Assembly (NCBI RefSeq): GCF_020860125.1
Contig: NZ_JAJBUX010000069.1
Span: forward strand, 23,303 to 68,550
Reading direction: 5' to 3'
Length of the DNA stretch: 45,248 nt
Source: Cloacibacillus sp.
Lineage (GTDB): Bacteria; Synergistota; Synergistia; Synergistales; Synergistaceae
The notes under the pieces are model-generated. The model was not told where the DNA came from, searched no databases, and saw nothing but the letters and a program-made list of their open reading frames with translations. Position numbers and translations under genes: made by a program. The number at the start of each line of letters is the position of its first letter. Within the stretch, counting starts at the first letter, position 1. This document shows positions 1-8,675 of the stretch, one piece after another.

Positions 1-972
1 GACATCCCTGCCTTCGCGTTCGCAGAGCTCCTTTTCCGCGGGATAGAGCGCGTCGCGCATCCAGCGGTAGGCGGAGGCGCAGCTGTTGGTCGCCGTGACC
101 GTATACCATTTACCCTCCACCGAGTAGGGATAGGTGAATGATTTTTCGTGGGGGACGGCCTTGTCGGTTATGAGGTTGACATTGCCCGCGGTGGCGAGCT
201 TGACGACGATCTGACCGGCCGTTACGGCGCCGGCGCTGAAATCCTCAGCCGCCGTATCGGAGCAGTCGGCGATGACGGGCAGCCCCTCCGGCAGTCCGGT
301 AAGCGCGGCTATTCCGGCGCGTACCCTGCCGACGACCTCTTTGGAGCGTCGCACGTCGGGCAGCACCACCAGCGGCAGGTCGATTATTCGGCATATTTCG
401 GGGGACCAGCAGTTCTTCCTCGCGTCGAAGAGCAGGCTTCCCTGGGCGTCGACCATGTCGGTGCAGAAATCGCCTGTTATATATGAACGGATATAGTCTT
501 TGGTGAACATCAGGCGGTCGATCTTCGCGTAGTTTTCCGGTTCGTGCTCTTTGAGCCACATCAGCTGCGGCAGCGTCCAGGTGGGCGTCGGCATCTGCAT
601 GCCTATGCGGAATATATCGTCGCCGTAATTTTCATTCAGGCGGCGGCACTGGTCTCCGCTCCGCTGGTCGTTCCACATGATACAGGGACGGATCACGCGC
701 GAGTCTTTGTCAAGCAGCACCGCGTTGTGCGTCGAGGCTGTCACCGCGAGAGCGAGCACACCTCCAAAGCCGTCCTTCATCTGCTCTCCGCAGGAACGTA
801 CCGTTTTCACGAATGCGTCGAGCCACATCGTGGGGTCCTGCTCCGACCATCCCGGTTTCAGATGCTGCGACGGGTATTCTTCAAAGGCCGAGGCACAGAT
901 ATTGCCGTCGAGATCGATGACCATCGCCTTGCAGCCGCCGGTGCCAAAGTCCACGCCAAAAAGCTTTTCCAT
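1..972 (-). CDS. FGGY-family carbohydrate kinase (xylulokinase-like), C-terminus outside window
   Basis: The frame is open from an ATG at 972-970 to base 1 (324 codons), so the C-terminal part lies outside the window. It begins MEKLFGVDFGTGGCKAMVID, the phosphate-1 motif of FGGY sugar kinases. Further on are the substrate-site stretch ASTHNAVLLD, an IMWNDQRSGDQC segment typical of XylB-like proteins, and DCSDTAAEDFSAG at the start of the second actin-like lobe. Family members phosphorylate pentuloses, polyols or related sugars with ATP in the cytoplasm. A GGAGGG ribosome site lies about 10 bases upstream. It follows the RpiR regulator by 67 bases on the same strand and probably closes the dehydrogenase/TRAP/Grd operon, suggesting a polyol- or sugar-like intermediate. 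The substrate cannot be read from the sequence. Confidence 0.88.
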   Translation of the reverse strand, partial: MEKLFGVDFGTGGCKAMVIDLDGNICASAFEEYPSQHLKPGWSEQDPTMWLDAFVKTVRSCGEQMKDGFGGVLALAVTASTHNAVLLDKDSRVIRPCIMWNDQRSGDQCRRLNENYGDDIFRIGMQMPTPTWTLPQLMWLKEHEPENYAKIDRLMFTKDYIRSYITGDFCTDMVDAQGSLLFDARKNCWSPEICRIIDLPLVVLPDVRRSKEVVGRVRAGIAALTGLPEGLPVIADCSDTAAEDFSAGAVTAGQIVVKLATAGNVNLITDKAVPHEKSFTYPYSVEGKWYTVTATNSCASAYRWMRDALYPAEKELCEREGRDV

Positions 973-1039
973 TATAAGGGTCCCTCCATTTTAGGCGCAC
1001 TGCCCTGCTATGCGCGCCGGAGGGCGGCAGAGCCGTACG

Positions 1040-1900
1040 CTAATACTTTTTTACTACAAGCGCCTTTTCCAGCGCCTCAAAATTCTGGATAGCGCTTTCT
1101 CCCAGCTTCAGCGAAACGCCGGTATAGAGAGTGTCGATGATCGTGAGTTCCGCCATCCGCGACGCTATCGCGTAGGTCCGGTACCTCGTCTCCTGCGAGT
1201 GGGTATAGAGGCGGATGTCGGCCAGCTTCGAAACCGGCGATATCCCGTTGCTCGTGAGCGATATGACCGTCGCCCCGTTTTCTTTCACAAACCGGATCGC
1301 GTCGGCCACGTCGCGGGAGCTGCCGGAATGGGAGATCGCCATCACGACATCCTCCTTACCCAGGGAGGCCATCGCGATCATCTGCATATGGTCGTCGGTG
1401 TAGGCGCTCACGTTGAGGCCGATCCGCAAAAACTTATGCTGAGCGTCCATCGCGATCGCGCCGGAGTTGCCGTTGCCGATGACGACTATACGCCGCGCGC
1501 GGCAAAGCACCTCTATGCACCTCGCCACCGCGGAGGCGTCAAGCGCCCTCTGCGTCATCGTCATCGTCTGGATGGCGCTGGAAAATATCTTGTCGATGAT
1601 CACCTCCGCCGAGGAATCGGCGTTTAGATCTTCGTGGATCTTTTCCTGCGGCGAGACCAGCTCGCGCGCGACTCCCACCTTCAGGGCCTGAAACCCCGAA
1701 TACCCCAGCTTCGTGCATACCCGGGTGACGGTGGCCTCGCTGGTCCCCGCCAGCTCCGCCAGCTCGGTGATCGAGGCGTAGATTAGTTTTTCCTGGTTGT
1801 CCGCCATGTACTCGACCGTCTTCCGCTCCTTTTTGGAAAGGGAATCCAGCTTTTCCTGTACCCGGCTGTAAAAAGCGCCGCTAGTAGATTTTTCTCTCAT
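1040..1900 (-). CDS. RpiR/MurR-family transcriptional regulator with SIS domain
   Basis: A 286-residue protein with an N-terminal RpiR helix-turn-helix domain (about residues 8-80; the TSEATVTRVCTKLGYSGFQA segment is the recognition helix region). A SIS sugar-phosphate-binding domain follows (about 125-255; VVIGNGNSGAIA and the AISHSGSSRDVADAIR loop). Such proteins sense phosphosugars and repress or activate catabolic operons. It sits between the Grd-like genes and the FGGY kinase, so a phosphorylated product of that kinase is a plausible ligand (inference). A GGAG about 9 bases before the ATG is the ribosome site. The 107-base gap to the gene upstream could hold a private promoter (TTGGGA, 18 bases, TAGTAT), but that is weak. 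Its likely target is the palindrome at 8929-8943. Confidence 0.93.
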   Translation of the reverse strand: MREKSTSGAFYSRVQEKLDSLSKKERKTVEYMADNQEKLIYASITELAELAGTSEATVTRVCTKLGYSGFQALKVGVARELVSPQEKIHEDLNADSSAEVIIDKIFSSAIQTMTMTQRALDASAVARCIEVLCRARRIVVIGNGNSGAIAMDAQHKFLRIGLNVSAYTDDHMQMIAMASLGKEDVVMAISHSGSSRDVADAIRFVKENGATVISLTSNGISPVSKLADIRLYTHSQETRYRTYAIASRMAELTIIDTLYTGVSLKLGESAIQNFEALEKALVVKKY

Positions 1901-2007
1901 GTCCGTTGGCTCCGTTTTCTATACTATGTATTTATCGTCCGTTATCCCAATTTTACATATTTGAAGATTCAGGAGCAAACTAAATTTACCTCGGCGCGGT
2001 ATTAAAT

Positions 2008-3318
2008 TTATAAAAGATCCTCCACATGCCCAGGCTGGCCGGGAACTGTGAGCATTTCCAGCGCCTTTTCCACATAGCGGCGGCGACAGGCCTTTTCGTC
2101 CGCCGGGCTGAGGTTGGGGTTGCCGACGGGGCAGGTGATGGCAAAGCCGCGCAGTATACGCGAAGCGCCCACGGAACCGGCGATATCGACCACGGCGCAG
2201 ATCTGCGTCACCGGGATGCCAACACGCTCTATCTCCTTGACAATCGTTGACCCGCAACGAGTGCTCGTGCCTCAGGTGGAGGTGAGGATGGCGGCGTTGA
2301 CGCCCTTATTCAGCAGCTCGGCGGCGTTTTGCCGCCCGATATCCTGCGAGGCGGCTACCGAGGCGCAGTTTCCCGTCGCCACGCAGACCTCCGGCTCCAG
2401 CGCTCCGAGTTTTCCCGCCGAAACCTCTTCGCGCAGCACGTCCACGGGGAAGAGGCGGCAGGGATCTTCAAGCACCCAGGTGCCGTCATAGCCGCTGTGG
2501 ATGACGAAATGAGGCTCCGCCACGAGCCTGTCCCAGTCGTAATGGCCCCAGGTGGTGCTGCCGTTGGGTTTCAGCTTGTCGGGATTTTGTTCGGGGATAA
2601 GGCCTCCGTCTGAGACAAGGGCCAATTTGACTCCGCTCAGATCGGTTACCGGCGGCGCCGGCTCCACGTTATCGAAATTCGGAGGCAGCAGCTCGCTGAC
2701 AAAGGGCTCCCCTTTTATCTTTTTCATCAGCATATCGATGGCGCGCACGGCGGCGTTGTCCGGCTGTTCCTCGTTGAGGATCACGTCGCGGATCATATAC
2801 CCCTCGGAGGCGGCGCTGCCGATATGCTCCCCCGTCAGCAGCCGCAGCCCGATGCCCGCCATCACGGGGGCGGCTTTGCGCAGCTGCGAGGACATTATCC
2901 CGGTCCGCACGATGTAGGTATCCTTACGGTAAAGCTCGACGGCGGGGTTCTCCGGGAACATGCCGGTGACCGTGGGGATATGCAGCTCGCGGCCTACCGC
3001 CGAAGCCATGCAGCCGCAGCTGATGCCGTAGCGCCCGGCGTTAAAAGCCGGCCCAGCGATAAACAGGTCGGGTTTCAGCGCGCGTACCAGCGCCAGCCCC
3101 TCGGCCGCGCCGCGCTCCGTGTCTTCCGCAAAATAGTTGTCGCCGCAGATGACCGTCCCCACCACCTCACAGCGCTCCCGCAAAAGTTCCTGGAAGAGCC
3201 TCGCGGGGCCGACGGCCTCCTGCTTGACGCTGAAGCCGACGTGGGCCATTTCTTCGCCGCCGATTTGTCCGAAGAATTGATTTATATAGCAGACTACCCG
3301 CCATTTTTTTTGTTCCAT
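2008..3318 (-). CDS. GrdB/GrdF/GrdH-like selenoprotein, reductase component B catalytic subunit (in-frame UGA = Sec349)
   Basis: Reading stops at a TGA (2274-2272) after 348 codons, but the same frame continues for 87 more codons to a TAA at 2010-2008. The joined product is 436 residues, the usual size of GrdB-type subunits. Around the TGA the protein reads ILTST-U-GTSTRCGSTIVKEIE, matching the U-x-x-T-x-R-C active-site motif of glycine, sarcosine and betaine reductases. The C-terminal part (ICAVVDIAGSVGASRI, GNPNLSPADE) is typical of GrdB. A SECIS-like hairpin follows the TGA. In the family, the selenolate attacks the substrate and passes a carboxymethyl group to selenoprotein A. Start: ATG at 3318 with GAGGAGG upstream. 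It lies 15 bases after the GrdE-like gene. Neither GrdA nor GrdCD is in the window, so the substrate is open. A conventional gene caller would split or truncate this gene. Confidence 0.93.
2245..2274 (-). promoter_or_regulatory. Bacterial SECIS element for UGA recoding
   Basis: Read on the minus strand, the UGA at 2274-2272 is followed after 12 bases by a perfect 5-bp stem, CGTTG (2259-2255) with CAACG (2249-2245). It encloses a 5-base loop CGGGT rich in G. Short stem, distance from the UGA and G-bearing apical loop fit SelB-dependent bacterial SECIS elements, which lie inside the coding region directly 3' of the UGA. The hairpin also encodes the conserved R-C-G-S-T residues, so it is under double constraint. 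Confidence 0.8.
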
Positions 3319-3333
3319 AACGCAGCGCCTCCT

Positions 3334-4638
3334 CTAGTAATCCACAGCCATCCCGTAGGAAAAGCCCACCTGGCTCATCAGCCCCACCTGTTTCATATAG
3401 GTTGAGCGGACCCGCCCCTTCGCGGGGTCCCCGGTCGCTATCTTGTGGCCGCCGATGACGCCGTCGTCGCCGCTCAGGTAAAGAGCATCTTCCGGGCCGC
3501 CCAGCAAAGTCTCGACCGCAGGCAGTGAGAAGTTGTGATAATAGGTGCCGGAACATACGATCGAATTGACGTTATGGTCACTGATCATACATTCGACGCC
3601 GAGGTTGCTCCTTCCGTTTAGTATCTGAATGATGGGAACGGCCTTGATGCCAAGCTTTTCCGCTTCGCTCGCGATCGCCCCCACGCACAGGGTCGAGGCG
3701 CCGCCGACCCCCTTGGTGATGATGGCGCCGTCGGCGTGAAATACCTCTTTGAGCAGGCTTGCCGCCATCTTTGAGACCAGATTGCGGTGCTTGGCCTCCA
3801 CCGAGGTGACGGTGATCACCACGCCCGCGAAATTCAGCTCTTTGCCATGACGCCGCATCAGCTCGATGATGACGGGATGGTTCTGTATCTCATAGGTCGT
3901 GACGCAGCGGAAACCGCCGCATGGTGAGATCGCCCTGTCAAGCACCTCCGTGGGCTGCATGATCAGCGGCAGCGTATCCGGGACGGCATTGCCGTAAAGC
4001 ATCGGCTCCCGGTAATTTTGCGTATCATACTGCTTTGAATAGATCTGATAGACATAGGCGACATTGGGCAGCCCCGGATGCCGCTCGCTGTTGTCAAAGG
4101 TTTCGCTATTGTCGGCGGCCTGCTCCCGCGTCGCCTTCGCGAGCATCACGCTCGTTTTGAAACCCACGCGACGCAGCGCCTCGCGGTACTCGCGAAAATC
4201 GGCGTCGGCCGGCGTCATCGGTTCAATGACGAGCATGGGCATCTTCGCGTAGGGATTTATCTCCGCGCATTCGCCGCTCATATCGAACGATCCCCATTTT
4301 CTTGACCAGTATGTGTCATTCTGGCAGAGGACGATGCCCATCCCCTCGACGGCGCGCGTCACGCCGCCGCCCGCGATCTCATAGTCATCCGTCAGTACGC
4401 CCGGCCAGTCAATATTATCCGACATCTTGCAGCGGGGCTGTACGACATCGACAACATTGATGATACGCGTGGAGTCGCCGGGACGGGCAATGTCGATCTT
4501 CAGGGTGTCAAAGCAGGGCTCGCCCGCGGCGAATGCCAGGATATCCTCTTTGCTTACGTAGAGTACGCCGTCGCGCAGGCAGGTAGACTTGCCGAATTGC
4601 AGATCTTTAATACGAATCGTTTCAACCGTTAATTTCAT
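3334..4638 (-). CDS. GrdE/GrdG/GrdI-like proprotein, reductase component B alpha/beta subunits
   Basis: A 434-residue protein with the start of GrdE-type proproteins (KDLQFGKSTCLRDGVLYVSK) and their conserved GGGVTRAVEGMG and PYAKMP segments. In the family the precursor is cleaved at an internal cysteine that becomes a pyruvoyl group, which forms a Schiff base with the amino substrate. Here Cys240 and Cys245, within AISPCGGFRCVTTYE, are the candidate cleavage residues. KGVGGASTLCVGAIASEAEK and the C-terminal SYGMAVDY further support the family. It is placed directly upstream of the GrdB-like selenoprotein, with which it should form component B. Start: ATG 4638 with AAAGGAG about 10 bases upstream. 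Whether it accepts glycine, sarcosine, betaine or another amine cannot be told. Confidence 0.92.
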   Translation of the reverse strand: MKLTVETIRIKDLQFGKSTCLRDGVLYVSKEDILAFAAGEPCFDTLKIDIARPGDSTRIINVVDVVQPRCKMSDNIDWPGVLTDDYEIAGGGVTRAVEGMGIVLCQNDTYWSRKWGSFDMSGECAEINPYAKMPMLVIEPMTPADADFREYREALRRVGFKTSVMLAKATREQAADNSETFDNSERHPGLPNVAYVYQIYSKQYDTQNYREPMLYGNAVPDTLPLIMQPTEVLDRAISPCGGFRCVTTYEIQNHPVIIELMRRHGKELNFAGVVITVTSVEAKHRNLVSKMAASLLKEVFHADGAIITKGVGGASTLCVGAIASEAEKLGIKAVPIIQILNGRSNLGVECMISDHNVNSIVCSGTYYHNFSLPAVETLLGGPEDALYLSGDDGVIGGHKIATGDPAKGRVRSTYMKQVGLMSQVGFSYGMAVDY

Positions 4639-4659
4639 CAGTATGAATCTCCTTTTATA

Positions 4660-5943
4660 TTAAGCGCCCATCAGCAGATTAGGCACGAAGGTGACTATCG
4701 GCGGGAAGAACCACATCAGCAGCATTACGGTGAGGATGATGAGGACGACGGGTACCGTATAGCTGATCGCCTGCCGGAATGTCGCGCCCGCGATATTCAT
4801 CGACAGGAAGAGATATAGTCCAACCGGCGGCGTCAGCGCGCCCACGACCGTGGAGATTGAGAAGAGCACGCCGAAGAGCAGCGGATCGACTCCCAGGTGC
4901 ATCACGATCGGGTAGACAGTGGGCAGGACGACCGCCGTGGCCGCGAGCGTCTCCATGAAGCAGCCGATTATCAGCATCATGACGATGATGATAAACACCA
5001 GGACCGCCGGGTTGTGCGTGATCGAAAGCAGGAATTTCTCAACCATCGGCGTGACGTTTTCGCGCGCGAAAATATAGGAGTAGATGTTCGAGATACCCAT
5101 GATCATCATCAGCATCGCCGACGATGAAGAGGCCCTTTTGAATACCCCCAGCATATCTTTAAGCTTCAGCGTACGGTAGATAAAGAAGCCGCAGATCAGC
5201 GCGTAGACACAGGCCACAATGCTGGATTCCGTCGCCGTGAAGAAGCCGGTGACCACGCCCGCGAGGATGATGACCGGCGTGATCAGCGCGAAAAAGGACT
5301 TTAAAAAGGCCCGCCATACCGACCCGAGGCTGAAACGCCCGCTGCCCTGGTCGACGTTGTACTTCGTCGCGTACCAATAGCACATCACCATCAGGCAGAA
5401 GCCGATCAGAATGCCGGGCATCAGGCCGCCGATAAAGAGCCTGCCCACGGAGAATCCCGTCAGCGAGGCGTAGACGATCATATTGGTGCTTGGCGGGATG
5501 ATCGGCGCCAGCGCTCCGGAGCCCGCGATCATCGAGGCGATGAACCCTCTGTCGTACCCCTCTTTGTTAAGCTCAGGCACCGTCAGAGTGCTGATCGCGC
5601 TCATTGTCGCCGCGCCGGACCCGGAGATGCCGGCGAAGATCATATTCGCCAATACGGAGACCATCCCCATGCCGCCGCGTATCTGCGCAACGCAGGCCCG
5701 GCAGAAATCAAGGATACGCGTGGAGAGGTTGGCGGCTCCCATGATCTCCCCGGCCAGAATGAAGAGCGGCCCCGCCATCAGCGAAAAGGAATTCATGCCG
5801 CGAATGGCCTGCTGTACGGCCATAAAGGCGGGAATCTCGCTGCCGAACATAATCGCCAAAAGCCCGGAGAGACCGATCGCAAAACATACCGGCACTCCCA
5901 GCACCAGAAAAATCAGCAGGGTTATCAGCGCAATGGCAATCAT
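4660..5943 (-). CDS. TRAP transporter large membrane subunit, DctM family
   Basis: A 427-residue, almost wholly hydrophobic protein starting MIAIALITLLIFLVLGVPVC, with about 12 predicted membrane segments. It has the DctM signature region ISGSGAATMSAIS and the P-rich ALTPPVGLYLF near the C-terminus. It is the translocating subunit of a Na+-driven tripartite ATP-independent periplasmic (TRAP) transporter in the inner membrane, usually for carboxylates or sugar acids. Its ATG follows the stop of the DctQ gene directly (TAG-ATG), so the two are translationally coupled. The next gene downstream is the GrdE-like gene, 21 bases on, linking uptake to that reductase. Confidence 0.96.
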   Translation of the reverse strand: MIAIALITLLIFLVLGVPVCFAIGLSGLLAIMFGSEIPAFMAVQQAIRGMNSFSLMAGPLFILAGEIMGAANLSTRILDFCRACVAQIRGGMGMVSVLANMIFAGISGSGAATMSAISTLTVPELNKEGYDRGFIASMIAGSGALAPIIPPSTNMIVYASLTGFSVGRLFIGGLMPGILIGFCLMVMCYWYATKYNVDQGSGRFSLGSVWRAFLKSFFALITPVIILAGVVTGFFTATESSIVACVYALICGFFIYRTLKLKDMLGVFKRASSSSAMLMMIMGISNIYSYIFARENVTPMVEKFLLSITHNPAVLVFIIIVMMLIIGCFMETLAATAVVLPTVYPIVMHLGVDPLLFGVLFSISTVVGALTPPVGLYLFLSMNIAGATFRQAISYTVPVVLIILTVMLLMWFFPPIVTFVPNLLMGA

Positions 5944-6435
5944 CTATCTTTCCCCTTCCCCGTATTGTCTTGCCAGCTTGGGAATGGCGCTGGCGTAAGA
6001 GCAGAGCATCATGACGATTCCCAGAGGAACCGCCGCGTATATGTAGGCGTAGGGAATGCGGATGGCGGCTCCCAGCGAATTAAAGCTCTTCGAGACCAGA
6101 ACGATCGATCCCGGAAAAAACATGATCAGAAATACGACGCAGATCAGCCTGCCGATGATAAACAGCACCGCGCGCGCCTTATTGTTTTTCATAAAGCTGA
6201 TGACGATATCCACCGACACATGGGCGTCCGCCCTCACAGTCAGGGCCGAGCCGATAAACGTCAGGTAGATGCCGCAAAAACGCATGGCCTCTTCGGTCCA
6301 CGGCGGCGACGAATGAAGGATAAAGCGGCCAAAAACCTGCAGGCTGCCGAAGATCAAAATCAGGATGAACATCAGCGCGCAGAACCATACCTGGATATTC
6401 TCGATTATTCTGTCTATTTTTATCAATGTTTTCAT
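5944..6435 (-). CDS. TRAP transporter small membrane subunit, DctQ family
   Basis: A 163-residue protein with four predicted membrane helices and the DctQ segment WTEEAMRFCGIYLTFIGSAL, typical of the small TRAP subunit that pairs with DctM. I take the ATG at 6435 (MKTLIKIDRI) because GAGGT lies 8 bases before it. The in-frame ATG at 6450 overlaps that ribosome site, and a still longer frame to 6486 has no ribosome site. It lies between the periplasmic binding protein gene (109 bases upstream, with a hairpin in the gap) and dctM (coupled). Confidence 0.92.
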   Translation of the reverse strand: MKTLIKIDRIIENIQVWFCALMFILILIFGSLQVFGRFILHSSPPWTEEAMRFCGIYLTFIGSALTVRADAHVSVDIVISFMKNNKARAVLFIIGRLICVVFLIMFFPGSIVLVSKSFNSLGAAIRIPYAYIYAAVPLGIVMMLCSYASAIPKLARQYGEGER

Positions 6436-6460
6436 CTTTATTGACCTCATGTCTCGGTAA

Positions 6461-6499
6461 GGGCGCCCTCCGCGCGGCAAACGCACGCGGAGGCATCCC
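6461..6499 (-). terminator. Intercistronic GC-rich hairpin between dctP and dctQ
   Basis: CCTCCGCG (6467-6474) pairs with CGCGGAGG (6486-6493), an 8-bp stem with an 11-base loop. An outer GGG (6461-6463) and CCC (6497-6499) add further pairing. No U-run follows on the minus strand. Such hairpins after a binding-protein gene usually protect the upstream message or partly terminate, giving more binding protein than membrane subunits. That role is inferred. Confidence 0.6.
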
Positions 6500-6544
6500 G
6501 TCTTGATCGATAGGTTAAATCTTCCGCTGCAACATAAAGGGCGG

Positions 6545-7546
6545 TTAACTGTTCAGCGACAGCATCTTCTTGATGAGGCCGCCAAGCTTGTAATTTTTCT
6601 CATACTTGTCGTATATCGGCTGGCAGGCGTTCTTCATCCTGTCGCGTTCCTTCTGCGATATATCGTTGATCTTCACGCCGGCCGCCGCCATCGCCTTCTC
6701 TGCTGCGTTGTCCGAAGCCTGGCGGTTCTGCAGCTGCTTCTTCTGGCTCTCAAGCGCGCTCTTCTGGATTATATCCTGCAGGTCTTTGGGGATGGAGTCC
6801 CATTTATCCTTATTGATAAATACGCAGTATATGGCGCCCAGGTGGCCGATCTTGGAGAGGTATTTGGCCTGCTCCTGCAGGTTCTGATTTACCAGCCCCG
6901 TGACGTCGGCTTCGACGGCGTCGGCCACGCCCTGCTGGAGAAGCGTATAAGCCTCGCTCCACGCGGAGGTGACGGTGCTCGCTCCGAGGCAGTTCCAGAT
7001 ATCGACGTAGAGCGGCGTTTCGGCGGTGCGCATCTTAACGCCCTTAATATCCTCAAGACGGGTTATCGGCTTCGTCTTGAGCAGGGGCTGGCGGATGCCG
7101 TTGGAATAGGTCATCAGCAGGCGGACATTGGAGTCCTTGAGCATCTTCGGCACCTCCTGCGCCACTATGCCGTCTATAAGTTTGGCCTGTGTGGCAAGGT
7201 CCTTGGTGAGGAAGGGCATGTTGAACACGGCGAGCTGGGGAATATTCAGCGCCGCGGCCCAGTCGGCGGTGTCACAGCAGGTCATGTCAAGCGTTCCCAT
7301 CGTCACCTGCTCCATCATTTCGCGCGCGGAACCGAGCTGGCTGGACGGATAAATATTGACCTTGACCTGACCGTTGGAGCGTTTCTCCACCATCGCTTTG
7401 AACTCTTCGGGGGCGATAGCCAGCGCATGTCCTGGGTTCTGGATGTGCCCGAACTCAAGGGTGACCTTCGCCTTCGCTTCGCTGACGGAGGCCAGCATGC
7501 CGGTAAGTAACAGAACTGACAGGACGAGACAGAGCTTCTTCTTCAT
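6545..7546 (-). CDS. TRAP transporter substrate-binding protein, DctP family
   Basis: A 333-residue secreted protein: a signal peptide (residues 1-24, MKKKLCLVLSVLLLTGMLAS then EAKA), then a DctP fold. It has the start typical of the family (LEFGHIQNPGHALAIAPEEF) and the segment LEDIKGVKMRTAETPLYVDI, whose arginine normally binds the substrate carboxylate. The conserved arginine makes a carboxylate ligand likely. The ribosome site GAGGAGG precedes ATG 7546. It lies 13 bases after the GldA-like gene. Together with dctQ and dctM it probably imports the substrate that the Grd-like reductase or dehydrogenase uses. Confidence 0.95.
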   Translation of the reverse strand: MKKKLCLVLSVLLLTGMLASVSEAKAKVTLEFGHIQNPGHALAIAPEEFKAMVEKRSNGQVKVNIYPSSQLGSAREMMEQVTMGTLDMTCCDTADWAAALNIPQLAVFNMPFLTKDLATQAKLIDGIVAQEVPKMLKDSNVRLLMTYSNGIRQPLLKTKPITRLEDIKGVKMRTAETPLYVDIWNCLGASTVTSAWSEAYTLLQQGVADAVEADVTGLVNQNLQEQAKYLSKIGHLGAIYCVFINKDKWDSIPKDLQDIIQKSALESQKKQLQNRQASDNAAEKAMAAAGVKINDISQKERDRMKNACQPIYDKYEKNYKLGGLIKKMLSLNS

Positions 7547-7559
7547 AAAAAATTCCTCC

Positions 7560-8675
7560 TCATTTATTTGCTGCTGCTTTTGCTTTGTACTTTTTACCTA
7601 AAGCGTCGGCGGCCACGATAGCCGCGTATACCCGTTCGGCGTTCACCAGAAAAGGTTCCTGATGTACAAGAGGGCCGCTGGCCGTCTTCTCCGCGATCGC
7701 CGTGATCTTTTCCGGCGCCGCTTCGACGCCGAGATCCGCCAGCGTCACGGGCAGGCCGACGGCGGCCATGAAGTTCATGACCTTATCCACGACGGCGGCA
7801 TCGCTGTTTTCCAGCACAAGCTGACAGACGATGCCAAAGGCCACCTTTTCCCCATGCAGATATTTATGGGTCTCCGGCAGAGCCGTGAGACCGGAATGGA
7901 TGCCGTGAGCGGTGGCCAGGCCGGTATTGAGAAAGCCGAGGCCGCTGAGCAGCGTGTTCGCCTCGATGACGTTTTCCAGCGCTTCGGTGACGACGCCGAG
8001 CTCAAGCGCCGCCAGCGCGTTGAGTCCGTCTGCGAAGAGGATATCCCAGCTCGCCTTGGCAATGGCCATGCCCGCCTTGCTGCGGCGGTAGCCCGTACCG
8101 ATATAATTGGGGGAATCGGAGGCGTCGACGGCCTGAGCTTCAAGCCAGGTGGCCAGAGCGTCGCCCATGCCGGCGATAAAAAGCCGGCGGGGGGATTTGG
8201 CGATTATTTCACTGTCAACAAGCACAAGGTCGGCGTTCTTTTTCACCTTGCGCGAACCGATGTATTCCCCGCCGGGAGTATAGATGACCGCGATCTCGCT
8301 CACCGGCGCGTCCGTTGAGGCGGAAGAGGGCACGATGATCAGCGGCATATTCATGGCGTTGGCGCATAATTTCGCCGTATCCAAAGTCTTTCCGCCGCCG
8401 ACGCCGACAAAGACGCGGCCATCCTGCTCTCTGGCGATGGCGCCGATCCTGCCGATCTCTTCGTCGCAGCACTCTCCCTGGAACTTTATTGAGGTAAATT
8501 CTCCGCCGTCATAGGCGTTTTCCAGCTGTGCGTTCAGCTCCGGATACAGAAAGCCGTCGATCAGAACGCAGGCCTTTCCATAAGGCGCGGTATACTGCGG
8601 CAGCCGGCTGAACTCATCCGGCCCCTGCACATAACGCAAAGGACTTCCAAAGGCTCTTGTGGTGGAACTTAGCAT
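7560..8675 (-). CDS. Metal-dependent alcohol dehydrogenase, glycerol-dehydrogenase (GldA) type
   Basis: A 371-residue group III (iron/zinc-type) dehydrogenase. GVGGGKTLDTAK (91-102) is the NAD-binding stretch and PSSASTDAPVSE the conserved nucleotide/substrate loop. The metal ligands expected in GldA are present: Asp172 (AGMGDALATW), His257 (TAHGIH) and His274 (HGEKVAFG). It oxidises a vicinal diol or reduces a hydroxyketone with NAD(H) in the cytoplasm. It is the first gene of the leftward operon and starts about 230 bases after the inferred transcription start. No good ribosome site is seen before ATG 8675 (only GAAG, too close), and no in-frame ATG, GTG or TTG lies between it and the upstream stop. 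The substrate may be a polyol or amino alcohol rather than glycerol. Confidence 0.93.
   Translation of the reverse strand: MLSSTTRAFGSPLRYVQGPDEFSRLPQYTAPYGKACVLIDGFLYPELNAQLENAYDGGEFTSIKFQGECCDEEIGRIGAIAREQDGRVFVGVGGGKTLDTAKLCANAMNMPLIIVPSSASTDAPVSEIAVIYTPGGEYIGSRKVKKNADLVLVDSEIIAKSPRRLFIAGMGDALATWLEAQAVDASDSPNYIGTGYRRSKAGMAIAKASWDILFADGLNALAALELGVVTEALENVIEANTLLSGLGFLNTGLATAHGIHSGLTALPETHKYLHGEKVAFGIVCQLVLENSDAAVVDKVMNFMAAVGLPVTLADLGVEAAPEKITAIAEKTASGPLVHQEPFLVNAERVYAAIVAADALGKKYKAKAAANK

Noticed and set aside
544..1092. Plus-strand open frame opposite the FGGY kinase gene
   Set aside because: It is the antisense shadow of a gene with clear kinase motifs and has no motif or ribosome site of its own.
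2008..2211. A separate 67-residue gene starting at the GTG at 2211
   Set aside because: It is in frame with the upstream gene and encodes the C-terminal end of GrdB-type proteins. It is the part after the selenocysteine codon, not a gene of its own.
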